In this document: piece by piece, positions 1 through 8,507 of the stretch
Layout of the letters: each line of letters opens with the position of its first letter
Numbering within the stretch: the stretch's first letter is position 1
Origin: Aestuariivita boseongensis
Lineage (GTDB): Bacteria > Pseudomonadota > Alphaproteobacteria > Rhodobacterales > Rhodobacteraceae
DNA: 64,000 nt
Assembly: GCF_001262635.1 (NCBI RefSeq)
Contig: NZ_JXYH01000004.1
Coordinates: forward strand, 62,001 to 126,000
Reading direction: 5' to 3'
The notes under the pieces: model-generated
What the model was told of the DNA's origin: nothing
The model's input: the letters and a program-made list of their open reading frames with translations, nothing else
Databases searched by the model: none
Position numbers and translations under genes: made by a program

Positions 1-583
1 GAATGAAGAAACTGGCGATAGCAAACGGCAGGCAATCCTTCAGGCTGCATGGCAGGTTTTTGCGGCATATGGATATCGCAAAACCTCGATGGATGATATT
101 GCGCGCGCCGCCGGCATGTCGCGCCCTGCCGTCTATCTGCATTTCAAGGGCAAGGAAGAGATCTTTCGCAGCCTTGCGCAAAGCTATTTCGACACGGCAT
201 GCGATGCCGTGGCGCAGGCGCTTTCCCAGGATGATAGCGTGGCGCAAAGCCTGGAACGGGCCTTTGAGGCGCAAGCGGGCGAAACGATTGCAGCCATGCT
301 CGGTTCAGCGCATGGCCGCGAATTGCTGGATGCGGGCGAGACGGCGGCCCCCGATATCGCCGCTGAAGGCGAGGCGCGGTTGACCGCGATCTACGCCACC
401 TGGTTGCAGCGCCTCGCCGATCAGGGCCGCGTCGATCTTGCGGGCGATGCCACGGCAACGGCCGCCACAATCAGTGCGGCCTACAAAGGTATCAAGACGG
501 CAAGCCCCGACTTCCCCAGCTTTCAGCAGCATCTGCGCATTCTGGCGCGCAGCATCGGTCAGGGATTGACCCGCGCGGGCTGA
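1..583 (+). CDS. TetR/AcrR-family transcriptional regulator (5' partial)
   Basis: The frame is open from base 2, so the gene begins just before the window; 193 residues are visible, close to a full TetR protein. Visible residues about 9-55 form the TetR helix-turn-helix: a helix 'AILQAAWQVFAAYGY', then 'TSMDDIARAAGMS' and the recognition stretch 'AVYLHFKGKEEIF'. The C-terminal part is the variable ligand-binding and dimerisation region, and its ligand cannot be told from sequence. The stop codon is immediately followed, without a spacer, by the stop of convergent kynA. Control of the neighbouring kyn genes is possible but not shown; the gene could equally belong to an operon upstream of the window. 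Confidence 0.9.
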   Translation, partial: NEETGDSKRQAILQAAWQVFAAYGYRKTSMDDIARAAGMSRPAVYLHFKGKEEIFRSLAQSYFDTACDAVAQALSQDDSVAQSLERAFEAQAGETIAAMLGSAHGRELLDAGETAAPDIAAEGEARLTAIYATWLQRLADQGRVDLAGDATATAATISAAYKGIKTASPDFPSFQQHLRILARSIGQGLTRAG

Positions 584-1411
584 TCAAAGCGCCGTGCGCA
601 GGTGCCACAACTCGGGGAAAAGCTCCACCTCCAGCATCCGTTTGAGGTAACTCACCCCGCCCGTCCCGCCTGTGCCACGCTTGAAGCCGATCACGCGCTC
701 GACAGTGGTGACATGGTTGAACCGCCAGCGGCGGAAGTAATCCTCAAGGTCCACCAGCTTTTCAGCAAGCTCGTACAGCTCCCAATGGGTCTGCGGATCC
801 TCGTAAACCTTGCGCCAGCACTCCATCACCGCGTCATGACGCGCCTCATCCGACGCCTGGTCCAGATCAGCGGGCAGGGGGTACGCCTGATGCAACGCCG
901 TCAGCGCCACGTCATAAAGCGAAGGTTTTTCCAGCTCTTCCTCCAGCAGGCGCACCAATTCCGGGCGATGGGCGTGTGGACGAAGCATCGCCGTGTTCCG
1001 GTTGCCCAGCATGAATTCGATCAGCCGGTACTGATGCGACTGAAACCCCGAAGACTGGCCAAGGGCGGCGCGAAAGGTGGTGTAATCGCTGGGCGTCATG
1101 GTGCGCAGCACGTCCCAGGCGCTGTTGAGCTGTTCGAAAATCCGCGACACGCGCGACAGCATCTTGAAGGCGGGGCGCATCTCGCCGGTCTGCAGCTGGT
1201 TGCGTGCCGCGTTCAGCTCGTGGATCGCCAGCCGCATCCACAGCTCGGATGTCTGGTGCTGAATGATGAACAGCATCTCGTCATGGGCATCCGACAGCGG
1301 CTTTTGCGCCGTCAGGATGGCATCCAGGCCAAGGTAATCGCCATAGGACATGCGCCCGTCAAACGACATCTGCGCGCCTTCGGTCGAGGGATCATAGGGT
1401 GTGTTGGTCAT
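584..1411 (-). CDS. kynA: tryptophan 2,3-dioxygenase
   Basis: This cytoplasmic haem enzyme oxidises L-tryptophan to N-formylkynurenine, the first step of the kynurenine pathway. The 275 residues match the usual bacterial length of about 280. Visible family motifs are HQTSELW at residues 52-58 (the active-site histidine region), SHQYRLIEF at about 125-133, the axial haem histidine in [10 protein letters not shown] (His233), and the glycine-rich substrate loop GTGGTGG at 246-252. The start at 1411 was chosen because GAAAGGA lies just upstream and the protein then begins MTNTPYDPS; a longer in-frame opening to 1528 lacks family similarity. It lies downstream of kynU on the same strand, with a 136-base gap holding a possible small coding frame. 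No formamidase gene is visible in the window. Confidence 0.96.
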   Translation of the reverse strand: MTNTPYDPSTEGAQMSFDGRMSYGDYLGLDAILTAQKPLSDAHDEMLFIIQHQTSELWMRLAIHELNAARNQLQTGEMRPAFKMLSRVSRIFEQLNSAWDVLRTMTPSDYTTFRAALGQSSGFQSHQYRLIEFMLGNRNTAMLRPHAHRPELVRLLEEELEKPSLYDVALTALHQAYPLPADLDQASDEARHDAVMECWRKVYEDPQTHWELYELAEKLVDLEDYFRRWRFNHVTTVERVIGFKRGTGGTGGVSYLKRMLEVELFPELWHLRTAL

Positions 1412-1443
1412 GGTGTGTCCTTTCACATGCTTGGGAACCGGGG

Positions 1444-1551
1444 TCAGGGAAAGGACACCCCCCTCTGGTTCCGCGTCCCGCAGGCCGCCAGCCGCCGCCA
1501 CAGGGTGATCCATCCGGCCGGGCGGCACAGGGGCAGGCGCGCCGTGCTCAT
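1444..1551 (-). CDS. possible 35-residue translationally coupled peptide
   Basis: A short frame (begins [14 protein letters not shown], ends NQRGVSFP) starts with an ATG that overlaps the kynU stop codon in the ATGA arrangement typical of coupled translation, and ends 32 bases before the kynA start. It is rich in Arg, Leu and Trp. I recognise no family. It could be a genuine small protein, a leader that carries ribosomes toward kynA, or chance: in GC-rich DNA short open frames are common, and no independent ribosome-binding site is needed or seen. Confidence 0.35.
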   Translation of the reverse strand: MSTARLPLCRPAGWITLWRRLAACGTRNQRGVSFP

Positions 1552-2741
1552 GTGACGGCTGCGCGCACCTTGTATTCGGCGCGGTCCCATTCTTTGTTGG
1601 TCATGACATCGGAAATGATGCTGATGGCGGCCGACACATCCGCTTCGTCGATGTAAAGCGGAGTGAACCCGAACCGCATGATGTCGGGCGCACGGAAATC
1701 CCCGATCACACCGCGCGCGATCAGCGCCTGCATCGCGGCATAGCCTTCGACAAACCGGAACGACACCTGGCTGCCGCGCGCCTCAGCGTCGCGGGGGGAG
1801 GCCAACTCAAGCTCGGGGCAGGCAGCTTCGATCCCGGCGATGAACTGCTCGGTCAGTGCGATGGATCTTGCGCGCACATCCGCCATGTCGGCCATGTCCC
1901 AGATATCCATCGCAGTCTCAAGCGCGGTCAGCTGCAGCACGGGCGGTGTGCCCACGCGCATCCGCTCAACCCCCGTACCCGGGCGATAGCTCAGATCGAA
2001 CGCAAAGGGCGCCTTGTGGCCTAACCAACCAGACAGCGCAGGCACGGCCCGGCCTGCATGGCGCGGCGCGACATAGATGAAAGCAGGCGCGCCCGGACCA
2101 CCATTGAGGTATTTATAGGTGCAGCCCACAGCGAAATCCGCGCCCGCGCCCGCGACTTCCACGGGCAGGGCGCCCGCGCTGTGTGCCAGATCCCACACGG
2201 TAAGCGCGCCCACCGCATGGGCCTTGGCGGTCAGCGCGGCCATGTTATGTTTGCGCCCGGTGCGGTAATCGACCTCGGTAATCATCAGCACGGCGATGTC
2301 TTCGGTGATGTTTTCCTCAACCGCCTCCGGGTCCACCACCCTCAGCTCATATTCCGGCCCCAACGTGCGCAGCAGCCCTTCGGCCATGTAAAGATCGCTG
2401 GGAAAGTTGCCATTGTCCGACAAGACGACCTTCCGGTCTGACTGCAACTCCAAAGCCGAAGCCAGCGCCTGATAGACCTTGATCGACAGCGTATCGCCCA
2501 TGGTCACATGGCCCGGCTCTGCCCCGATCAGCTTGCCGACCCGGTCACCCAGTTCCATCGGCTGCGCCATCCATCCGGCCTTGTTCCAGCCGGTGATCAG
2601 CATCTCACCCCATTCCTTGCGCATCATCCGGTCCAGCCGGGCAGGGGCCGCCTTTGGCAAGGGGCCCAGCGAATTGCCATCCAGATAGATCACGCCCTGG
2701 GGCAGATCGAACATGGCCTTGGTCGCGGCGAAATCGGTCAT
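1548..2741 (-). CDS. kynU: kynureninase
   Basis: A PLP-dependent enzyme that splits kynurenine into anthranilate and alanine (and 3-hydroxykynurenine likewise). It has 397 residues, the normal length. The N-terminal [11 protein letters not shown] segment (residues 19-29) is a family hallmark; Asp184 in VWDLAHSAG should pair with the PLP pyridine nitrogen, and Lys210 in [15 protein letters not shown] forms the Schiff base. It precedes kynA on the same strand, and together they convert tryptophan to anthranilate apart from the formamidase step. A conserved intergenic motif (2832-2854) lies about 90 bases upstream of the start. Confidence 0.97.
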   Translation of the reverse strand: MTDFAATKAMFDLPQGVIYLDGNSLGPLPKAAPARLDRMMRKEWGEMLITGWNKAGWMAQPMELGDRVGKLIGAEPGHVTMGDTLSIKVYQALASALELQSDRKVVLSDNGNFPSDLYMAEGLLRTLGPEYELRVVDPEAVEENITEDIAVLMITEVDYRTGRKHNMAALTAKAHAVGALTVWDLAHSAGALPVEVAGAGADFAVGCTYKYLNGGPGAPAFIYVAPRHAGRAVPALSGWLGHKAPFAFDLSYRPGTGVERMRVGTPPVLQLTALETAMDIWDMADMADVRARSIALTEQFIAGIEAACPELELASPRDAEARGSQVSFRFVEGYAAMQALIARGVIGDFRAPDIMRFGFTPLYIDEADVSAAISIISDVMTNKEWDRAEYKVRAAVT

Positions 2742-2799
2742 CGGGCAGCCTTCCGATTTATTTTAAGCTTGAAGTATATTGTGAGACCTACCCCCAATC

Positions 2800-2827
2800 G
2801 CGCGCCCTGTCCAGTGAAAGGGCGCGC
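2800..2827. other. GC-rich stem-loop between the dehydrogenase gene and kynU
   Basis: A perfect 9-bp stem (GCGCGCCCT paired with AGGGCGCGC) with a 10-base loop lies in the 133-base gap between two minus-strand genes. There is no T-run after it on the minus strand, so it is not a standard intrinsic terminator; it may slow exonucleases or reduce read-through. Confidence 0.4.
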
Positions 2828-2831
2828 CTGG

Positions 2832-2854
2832 TCTTCTTCTCTTTCCAAATACGG
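2832..2854 (-). repeat. short intergenic repeat, CCGTATTTGG-type (copy 1)
   Basis: On the minus strand this 23-base stretch begins CCGTATTTGGAAAGAG and ends AAGAAGA. It is identical, base for base, to 63627-63649 upstream of birA, and similar to elements at 38798-38818 and in the nuoD-nuoE gap. It is oriented toward the kynU start. Its role is unknown; the GA-rich end resembles a ribosome-binding site, but here it is too far from the start codon to act as one. Confidence 0.6.
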
Positions 2855-2874
2855 AAAAATCCCGGCGGCGGGGG

Positions 2875-3627
2875 TCAGACCTGCCCGCCGGCAATCTCGA
2901 TCGTCTGGCCGTTCATGCTCTCGGACCCCGGACCGCAGAGGTAAAGCACCGCCGCCGAAACCTCCTCGGGTGCGATCAGGCGGTGATGCCGGTTCGAGCT
3001 GACCATGATTTCAAGGGCCGCTTCCTCCGAAATGCCTGCCCGCTGCGCGATCGAGGTGATGTTGCGCGTCACGATGGGCGTATCGACGTAACCGGGGCAG
3101 ATCGCGTTGAATGTATAAGGCGTGCCCAGATAATCCTCGCTCAGCGACCGGGTCAGACCGATCATCCCGTGTTTCGAGGCCGAATAACACGCCGCCCCCT
3201 TCAGCCCGCGCAACCCGGCAAGCGACGCCACCGTGATCACCCGCCCCCAATCGGTCTGCCGCATGGATGTCAGACTTTCCCGGATCGTCAGGAACGCGCC
3301 ATCAAGGTTCGTGGCCATCATGTTGCGCCAGAACTCCATCGAGGTCTTGTGCACTGCCTTGCCCTCGGCAATGCCTGCATTGGGGATGCAGATCTGAATG
3401 GGGCCATTCTGGGCCACGGCCATGGCGATCTTGTTGGTGACATCCGCCTCGTCGCGCACATCCATGGCCATGCCGGTCATGCCATCGGTGGCGACCTCGT
3501 CCAGAACCTCTTGGCGGCGGCCGGTTATGGTGACATGGACGCCCTGCGCGACCAGCGCTTCGGCGATGGCGAAACCGATGCCGGTGCCGCCGCCTGTGAT
3601 CAATGCGTGTTTTCCTGCCAGATTCAT
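2875..3627 (-). CDS. short-chain dehydrogenase/reductase (3-hydroxyacyl or 3-hydroxybutyrate type)
   Basis: A classical 250-residue SDR oxidoreductase. The cofactor motif TGGGTGIG lies at residues 11-18, NAG at 83-85, the catalytic Ser at about 135, and the YSASK motif gives Tyr148 and Lys152. The PGYVDTP segment followed by a helical lid resembles 3-hydroxybutyrate dehydrogenases, but the substrate is not certain. The start at 3627 follows GGGAGG; an upstream in-frame opening to 3687 is outside the family. It sits upstream of kynU-kynA on the same strand, so a role in downstream anthranilate or 2-aminobenzoyl-CoA breakdown is conceivable but only inferred from position. Confidence 0.88.
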   Translation of the reverse strand: MNLAGKHALITGGGTGIGFAIAEALVAQGVHVTITGRRQEVLDEVATDGMTGMAMDVRDEADVTNKIAMAVAQNGPIQICIPNAGIAEGKAVHKTSMEFWRNMMATNLDGAFLTIRESLTSMRQTDWGRVITVASLAGLRGLKGAACYSASKHGMIGLTRSLSEDYLGTPYTFNAICPGYVDTPIVTRNITSIAQRAGISEEAALEIMVSSNRHHRLIAPEEVSAAVLYLCGPGSESMNGQTIEIAGGQV

Positions 3628-3721
3628 GTCGCGTTCCCTCCCTAAGATCTGTTGTCGCGCGCACCGTGACGCGCGCTGCGCCTGCATGCAAGACGCGCCG
3701 TTCCGTCACGTTGCGCGCGGC

Positions 3722-3769
3722 ACCCGTTTTCTTCCAAAGAAAACGGGTCGGAGATTTTCCAAATCTCCG
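3722..3769. repeat. double-hairpin intergenic repeat (copy 1)
   Basis: Two perfect hairpins in tandem: a 12-bp stem (ACCCGTTTTCTT with its complement) around the loop CCA, and, after no more than one base, a 9-bp stem (CGGAGATTT with AAATCTCCG) around the loop TCC. The element at 58020-58066 has the same architecture and loop sizes with different but compensating stem bases. Here it lies in the divergent region between the dehydrogenase gene and the methyltransferase-like gene. Confidence 0.75.
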
Positions 3770-3794
3770 TTACCCGCGAAGGAAAGGATACGCC

Positions 3795-4244
3795 ATGAAA
3801 TGGATCGACATCCCGCCCGTCTGGCTTGCTGCGTTTCTTGCCGCGGCCTGGGTGCAATCCAGCCGCTTTCCCATGGGCCTGACCTTTGGCGGGGCGTGGT
3901 CCGATTTCGCGGGTGGTCTGCTGGTTGGCGGAGGGCTATTGCTGATGCTTCTGGCGCTGATGGAATTCCGCCGCCACAAGACCACCGCCGTTCCACACCA
4001 CACGCCCTCCACATTGATCCAGTCCGGCATCTTCCGGCGCACGCGCAACCCCATCTATCTGGGCGATGCGCTGATCCTGGCAGGGCTGATTCTGCGTTGG
4101 GATGCAGTGTTGGCGCTACCACTTGTACCGATTTTCATCTGGGTGATCGAAAAGCGTTTTATCATTCCCGAAGAAGACCGGATGCGCCGCACATTCCGGG
4201 CCGATTTTGCCCGTTATGCCAGCAAGGTACGCCGCTGGGTGTGA
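3795..4244 (+). CDS. isoprenylcysteine carboxyl methyltransferase-like membrane protein
   Basis: A 149-residue integral membrane protein with hydrophobic segments near residues 8-25, 38-58 and 85-110. The segment RTRNPIYLGDALILAG, followed by a membrane helix and then PEEDRMRRTFRADFARYASKVRRW, is the C-terminal signature of the ICMT/phospholipid methyltransferase superfamily, which uses S-adenosylmethionine. Bacterial members often have unknown substrates, so I give no specific reaction. The start at 3795 follows AAGGAAAGGA; the longer upstream frame crosses the hairpin repeat at 3722-3769 and is unlikely to be coding. Confidence 0.82.
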   Translation: MKWIDIPPVWLAAFLAAAWVQSSRFPMGLTFGGAWSDFAGGLLVGGGLLLMLLALMEFRRHKTTAVPHHTPSTLIQSGIFRRTRNPIYLGDALILAGLILRWDAVLALPLVPIFIWVIEKRFIIPEEDRMRRTFRADFARYASKVRRWV

Positions 4245-4285
4245 GAGGATTGCGACATATTCCTGCCAAGACACGCCATCAGCTT

Positions 4286-4302
4286 GCGCAATTTTATTGC
4301 GC
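4286..4302. promoter_or_regulatory. inverted repeat upstream of pntA
   Basis: A perfect 7-bp inverted repeat, GCGCAAT-TTT-ATTGCGC, lies 67 bases before the pntA start and 41 bases after the preceding stop. No T-run follows it, so an operator for pntAB is as likely as a terminator. The binding protein is unknown. Confidence 0.4.
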
Positions 4303-4368
4303 GCTGTAGTGGACAGATTCTGCAACCGAACCATTTTGCGCCACAGCATGGCGAGAGGGGGATGACAG

Positions 4369-5940
4369 GTGAAAATCGGAACGCCGAAAGAGACGGACGC
4401 GGGCGAAAACCGCGTCGCAATGACACCGGACAGCGCGCTGCAGCTGCAAAAGCTGGGCCATGAATGTGTGATCGAAACCGGGGCAGGCGCTGCCGCCGGC
4501 TTTTCGGACGCCGCCTATAAAGAAGCGGGCGTCGAAGTGGTCAAAACGGGTGCCGCGCTCTTCAAGGCCGCCGATATCGTGGCCAAGGTTCGCCCCCCGT
4601 CCGACACCGAGGTCAAACGCCTGCGCGAAGGTCAAACGCTGATCTCGTTCTTCTACCCGGCGTCCAATGAAAAGCTGATGCAGCAGGCCGCCGACAAGGG
4701 CGCGACCGTCATCGCAATGGACATGGTGCCGCGGATCTCCCGCGCGCAGAAGATGGACGCGCTGTCCTCCATGGCCAATATCGCCGGTTACCGCGCGGTG
4801 ATCGAAGCGGGCAACAACTTTGGCCGCTTCTTCACCGGTCAGGTAACCGCCGCAGGTAAGGTTCCGCCCGCCAAGGTTCTGGTCGTGGGTGCCGGTGTGG
4901 CCGGTCTGGCCGCCATCGGCACGGCAACCTCGCTGGGTGCGATCACATACGCCTTTGACGTGCGCCCCGAAGTGGCCGAGCAGGTCGAATCCATGGGCGC
5001 CGAGTTTGTCTTCCTGGATTTCGAGGAAGAACAGCAGGACGGTGCGGCCACTGGCGGCTATGCCTCTGTCTCCTCGCCCGAATTTGCCGCGGCACAGCTC
5101 GCCAAGTTCCGCGAGCTGGCCCCCGATATGGACATCGTCATCACCACGGCGCTGATCCCCAACCGCGAAGCGCCCGAGCTGTGGACCGAGGACATGGTGC
5201 AGGCCATGAAACCCGGTTCCGTCATCGTGGACCTTGCGGCCGAACGCGGCGGCAACTGCAAACTGACCGTCAAGGACGAGAAGATCGTCACCGATAATGG
5301 CGTCACGATCATCGGCTATACCGACTTCCCCAGCCGGATGGCCGCGCAGTCGTCGACACTTTATGCCACCAACATCCGTCACATGATGACTGACCTGACG
5401 CCGGAAAAAGACGGTGTGGTCAATCACAACATGGAAGATGACGTGATCCGTGGCGCGACGATCACCCATGCCAAGGAAGTCACCTTCCCGCCGCCGCCGC
5501 CGAAAGTGCAAGCCATCGCGGCGCAGAAGAAGGAAAAACCCAAAGAGCTGACCGCGGAAGAGAAGCGCGCGCAGGAAGTCGCCGCCTTCAAGGCGCAGAC
5601 CAAGCAGCAGGTGACCCTGCTTGCCATCGGTGCCGCGCTGGTTCTGGGTGTGGGCCTCGTGGCCCCGGCCAGCTTCATGCAGCACTTCATCGTGTTTGTT
5701 CTGTCGGTCTTCATCGGCTTCCAGGTGATCTGGAACGTGGCGCATTCGCTGCACACCCCGCTGATGGCTGTCACGAACGCGATCTCCTCGATCATCATTC
5801 TGGGTGCGCTCATCCAGATCGGATCAAGTTCGGTGCTGATCACCCTCCTTGCCGCCGCGGGGGTCTTCATGGCCTCGGTCAACATCTTCGGCGGCTTCCT
5901 CGTGACACGGCGCATGCTCGCCATGTTCCAGAAATCCTAA
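4369..5940 (+). CDS. pntA: NAD(P) transhydrogenase subunit alpha
   Basis: The alpha subunit of the proton-pumping transhydrogenase in the inner membrane, which transfers hydride between NAD(H) and NADP(H). It has 523 residues as a single chain: the NAD-binding domain I occupies about 1-370, with the nucleotide motif KVLVVGAGVAGLAAIGTA near 168-185. A proline run and a Lys/Glu-rich linker (about 374-410) follow, then four hydrophobic helices to the C-terminus. The start is GTG at 4369, preceded by GAGAGGGGG; an ATG seven bases earlier is out of frame. pntB follows after 18 bases. The product supplies NADPH for biosynthesis and redox balance. Confidence 0.97.
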   Translation: MKIGTPKETDAGENRVAMTPDSALQLQKLGHECVIETGAGAAAGFSDAAYKEAGVEVVKTGAALFKAADIVAKVRPPSDTEVKRLREGQTLISFFYPASNEKLMQQAADKGATVIAMDMVPRISRAQKMDALSSMANIAGYRAVIEAGNNFGRFFTGQVTAAGKVPPAKVLVVGAGVAGLAAIGTATSLGAITYAFDVRPEVAEQVESMGAEFVFLDFEEEQQDGAATGGYASVSSPEFAAAQLAKFRELAPDMDIVITTALIPNREAPELWTEDMVQAMKPGSVIVDLAAERGGNCKLTVKDEKIVTDNGVTIIGYTDFPSRMAAQSSTLYATNIRHMMTDLTPEKDGVVNHNMEDDVIRGATITHAKEVTFPPPPPKVQAIAAQKKEKPKELTAEEKRAQEVAAFKAQTKQQVTLLAIGAALVLGVGLVAPASFMQHFIVFVLSVFIGFQVIWNVAHSLHTPLMAVTNAISSIIILGALIQIGSSSVLITLLAAAGVFMASVNIFGGFLVTRRMLAMFQKS

Positions 5941-5958
5941 GACGCGAGGGCTGAGATT

Positions 5959-7455
5959 ATGGAATTCGGATTTACCATTGCGGCCTATGCAGTTGCCGCT
6001 GTTCTGTTCATCCTCTCGCTGGGCGGCCTTTCGGGGCAGGAAAGCGCGAAACGCGCCGTGTGGTACGGCATCGTCGGCATGGCGATTGCCGTTGTTGCCA
6101 CGATGGCAGGGCCCGGTCAGGGCCTGTGGGGCGCGTCGATCATCCTGATCGCGCTGGGCGCGGGCGTGGGATATCAGCTGGCCACCAAGGTCCAGATGAC
6201 CCAGATGCCCGAGCTTGTGGCGATCATGCACTCCCTCGTCGGTCTGGCGGCGGTCTTCGTGGGCTTCAACGCTGACATCATGATCAACAATGTCGGCGCG
6301 ATCTACGAGGGCGCGGGCCAGGTCATGGGCGCGGTTGGCCCCGACGGCTATACAGCCATTGGCCTGCCGAAAGAGCTGTATGACGGTCTGTCCTCCTTCG
6401 GGCAGCTGATCGCCAAGAAAACGAATGTCGAGATCAACATTCTGAAAATCGAACTTGTGCTGGGCATCTGGATCGGTGCCGTGACCTTCACCGGGTCCGT
6501 GATTGCCTATGGCAAGCTGGCCGGCAAGGTCGACAGCGCGGCCAAGCAGCTGACCGGCGGTCACATGCTGAACGCGGCTGCGGCCTTCTTCTCGGTCGTG
6601 CTGGCGGTGATGTACCTGGCCGACGCGGGCAGCTGGACGCTGATCCTGCTGACGCTTCTGGCGCTTTTCATCGGCTATCACTTGATCATGGGTATCGGCG
6701 GTGCCGACATGCCCGTCGTGGTGTCGATGCTGAACAGCTATTCCGGCTGGGCGGCTGCGGCCATCGGTTTCAGCCTGGGCAACGACCTGCTGATCGTTGT
6801 GGGCGCGCTTGTGGGTTCGTCCGGTGCGATCCTGTCCTACATCATGTGTAAGGCGATGAACCGGTCCTTCATCAGCGTGATCCTGGGCGGCTTCGGCGGC
6901 GCTGCAGGCGAACAGATGGCGGTCGAAGGCGAACAGGTCGCGATTGACGCCGATGGCGTTGCCGCAGCCCTGAACGAGGCCGACAGCATCATCATCATCC
7001 CCGGTTACGGCATGGCCGTGGCGCAGGCGCAGAATGCGGTCAGCGATCTGGTCAAGAAGCTGCGCGCCAAAGGCAAGAACGTGCGTTTCGCGATCCACCC
7101 GGTTGCAGGCCGTCTGCCCGGCCACATGAACGTGCTGCTGGCCGAAGCGAAGGTGCCTTACGACATCGTGCTGGAAATGGACGAGATCAACGAAGACTTC
7201 CCCGATACGGACGTCGCCATTGTGATCGGCTCCAACGACATCGTGAACCCCGCCGCGCAGGAAGACCCCAACAGCCCCATCGCCGGGATGCCGGTTCTGG
7301 AATGCTGGAAGGCCAAGCAGGTCTTCGTGTCAAAGCGTGGTCAGGGCACAGGGTATTCGGGCATCGAGAACCCGCTTTTCTACAAGGAAAACACCCGCAT
7401 GTTCTATGGCGACGCGAAAGCGTCCCTGGACATGCTGCTGCCCAAGATCGACTGA
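5959..7455 (+). CDS. pntB: NAD(P) transhydrogenase subunit beta
   Basis: The 498-residue beta subunit, partner of the upstream alpha chain. The N-terminal part to about residue 290 is a bundle of membrane helices carrying the proton path; the C-terminal domain III binds NADP(H), with [15 protein letters not shown] near residues 345-360 and the family segment [21 protein letters not shown] near 377-397. The segment [20 protein letters not shown] near 421-440 is also typical. It ends the pntAB operon, and a strong terminator lies 26 bases after the stop. Confidence 0.97.
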   Translation: MEFGFTIAAYAVAAVLFILSLGGLSGQESAKRAVWYGIVGMAIAVVATMAGPGQGLWGASIILIALGAGVGYQLATKVQMTQMPELVAIMHSLVGLAAVFVGFNADIMINNVGAIYEGAGQVMGAVGPDGYTAIGLPKELYDGLSSFGQLIAKKTNVEINILKIELVLGIWIGAVTFTGSVIAYGKLAGKVDSAAKQLTGGHMLNAAAAFFSVVLAVMYLADAGSWTLILLTLLALFIGYHLIMGIGGADMPVVVSMLNSYSGWAAAAIGFSLGNDLLIVVGALVGSSGAILSYIMCKAMNRSFISVILGGFGGAAGEQMAVEGEQVAIDADGVAAALNEADSIIIIPGYGMAVAQAQNAVSDLVKKLRAKGKNVRFAIHPVAGRLPGHMNVLLAEAKVPYDIVLEMDEINEDFPDTDVAIVIGSNDIVNPAAQEDPNSPIAGMPVLECWKAKQVFVSKRGQGTGYSGIENPLFYKENTRMFYGDAKASLDMLLPKID

Positions 7456-7481
7456 TCCCAGGCATCAGATGCAACAATAAG

Positions 7482-7507
7482 GCCCCGCCAACCGGCGGGG
7501 CTTTTTA
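7482..7507 (+). terminator. intrinsic terminator after pntAB
   Basis: A perfect 8-bp GC stem (GCCCCGCC paired with GGCGGGGC) with loop AACC is followed directly by TTTTTA. This is the clearest rho-independent terminator in the window and closes the pntAB transcript. Confidence 0.92.
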
Positions 7508-7541
7508 TTTCACCCTTGTCAGGTCAAGATTCGCCGCATAG

Positions 7542-7570
7542 ATTAATCCGAGTAAAACACTCGGATTAAT
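7542..7570. promoter_or_regulatory. perfect 12-bp inverted repeat around AAAAC
   Basis: ATTAATCCGAGT and its exact complement flank the five bases AAAAC, ending nine bases before the ATG of the next gene. The hemP iron box at 8922-8940 is also an inverted repeat centred on AAAAC. It may be a protein-binding operator, or an RNA stem-loop in the leader that affects translation, since no good ribosome-binding site lies between it and the ATG. Confidence 0.6.
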
Positions 7571-7579
7571 TTGAACCGC

Positions 7580-7948
7580 ATGCACGTTTGTAACACAGCC
7601 CTTCGCGACAGCACTCCGCTGGTAACGCACACGCCACCACCTCCGAAGGTGCTGGCCGACCTGCGTGTCATGGGGCGCAAGGCGCGGCTGTTCGGGGCCA
7701 TCGCTGATGATCCGATGCAAATTCTGCTGGCACGCTTGCCCAAGGCTCTGGGGCGGCGTTTGGTCTTTTTTGAGGCCACGTCCCACGAAATGTCCTTTGA
7801 CGAAGCCTGGTTGCTGAATCTGTTCGATGCCGTTCACAAGCTGGATCACGACCGGTACTGCTTTGCCATGCGGTCCCGGATGTCCCGCGCTCAGGCGTCC
7901 GAGCTGCACTTTCTTGTGTGTAAAGCTGCGCGAGCACTAGACGTCTAA
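7580..7948 (+). CDS. conserved-looking hypothetical protein, 122 residues
   Basis: I do not recognise this family. The protein is soluble, basic in the middle (VMGRKARLFGAI, LPKALGRRLVFF) and ends in a helical region with RSRMSRAQASELHFLVCKAARAL. It has three cysteines, near residue 4, in the RYCFAMRS segment and near the C-terminus. The codon bias resembles its neighbours, and the gene stands alone between the pntAB terminator and dps. A TTG three codons earlier is an alternative start, and neither has a convincing ribosome-binding site. The perfect inverted repeat directly upstream suggests its expression is controlled. Proximity to dps hints at iron or stress, as inference only. Confidence 0.65.
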   Translation: MHVCNTALRDSTPLVTHTPPPPKVLADLRVMGRKARLFGAIADDPMQILLARLPKALGRRLVFFEATSHEMSFDEAWLLNLFDAVHKLDHDRYCFAMRSRMSRAQASELHFLVCKAARALDV

Positions 7949-7972
7949 CGCTGTCATGCTAAGTTGACAGCG
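7949..7972. other. stem-loop between the hypothetical gene and dps
   Basis: CGCTGTCA pairs with TGACAGCG around an 8-base loop, directly after the preceding stop and 46 bases before dps. There is no T-run. It may terminate weakly or bind a regulator of dps. Confidence 0.45.
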
Positions 7973-8017
7973 CCAGCCGTCGCCAGCCTAAACGAAAAAT
8001 TGAACGAGGATACACCC

Positions 8018-8488
8018 ATGACACAGACTGCTGTGGATCTCAGCCCGTCTGCCCGTGACGCCATCGCTGACGCGTTGAACCAATGCGTTGCTGAGACGGC
8101 CGTAACAACCATGTTGGCGCAGAACTTCCACTGGAACGTGACAGGCATGGCGTTTGGCCCGCTGCACGAACTGTTCCAGAAAATCTACGAAGACCATTTC
8201 GAAGCCCAGGACGATCTGGCCGAACGGGTCAAAGCGCTGGACGCCCATGCCGAAGGCACGCTGGCCGGTATGCTGAAACGCTCCAAGATCGACGAGTTCG
8301 AAGGGAAGGGCGACGATCAGACCATGATCAAAACGATGATGGATGCACAGGTCGCTCTGGCGGCGACTGTTGCCTCAGCAGGTGAGCTTGCGGCCGAACA
8401 TGGCGATACGCTGACCGAAGATCTGTGTATCGCACGCGGTCAGACACACGAGAAATTCGCGTGGTTCCTGCGGTCCCACCTCGCGTGA
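8018..8488 (+). CDS. dps: Dps-family ferritin-like DNA-protection protein
   Basis: A 156-residue Dps protein, which forms a dodecameric shell that oxidises and stores ferrous iron using peroxide, and often binds DNA. The ferroxidase signature is present: FHWNVTG (His near residue 36), then HELFQKIYEDHFEAQDDLAER with the Asp and Glu ligands near residues 63-67. The C-terminal helix ends HEKFAWFLRSHLA. The start at 8018 follows GAGGA with correct spacing; a longer opening upstream overlaps the stem-loop and is rejected. It is convergent with the DUF1289 gene, with a small hairpin (8493-8505) between them. The neighbouring hemP iron box makes iron-linked control plausible. Confidence 0.95.
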   Translation: MTQTAVDLSPSARDAIADALNQCVAETAVTTMLAQNFHWNVTGMAFGPLHELFQKIYEDHFEAQDDLAERVKALDAHAEGTLAGMLKRSKIDEFEGKGDDQTMIKTMMDAQVALAATVASAGELAAEHGDTLTEDLCIARGQTHEKFAWFLRSHLA

Positions 8489-8492
8489 TCTA

Positions 8493-8505
8493 GGCGCATC
8501 GCGCC
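8493..8505. other. small hairpin between convergent genes
   Basis: GGCGC-ATC-GCGCC lies in the 19-base gap between dps and the DUF1289 gene. The stem is only 5 bp and has no T-run, so any bidirectional terminator role is weak. Confidence 0.25.
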
Positions 8506-8507
8506 AA

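Noticed and set aside
4286-4302. Intrinsic terminator after the methyltransferase-like gene
   Set aside because: The stem is only 7 bp and AT-containing, and no T-run follows; it is recorded as a possible operator instead.
4294-5754. A 486-codon open frame on the minus strand opposite pntA
   Set aside because: Its translation is rich in His, Arg, Gly and Asp without any family motif, and it mirrors the strong third-position GC bias of pntA. The same holds for long antisense frames at 5824-7125, 13719-15488 and 18814-20355.
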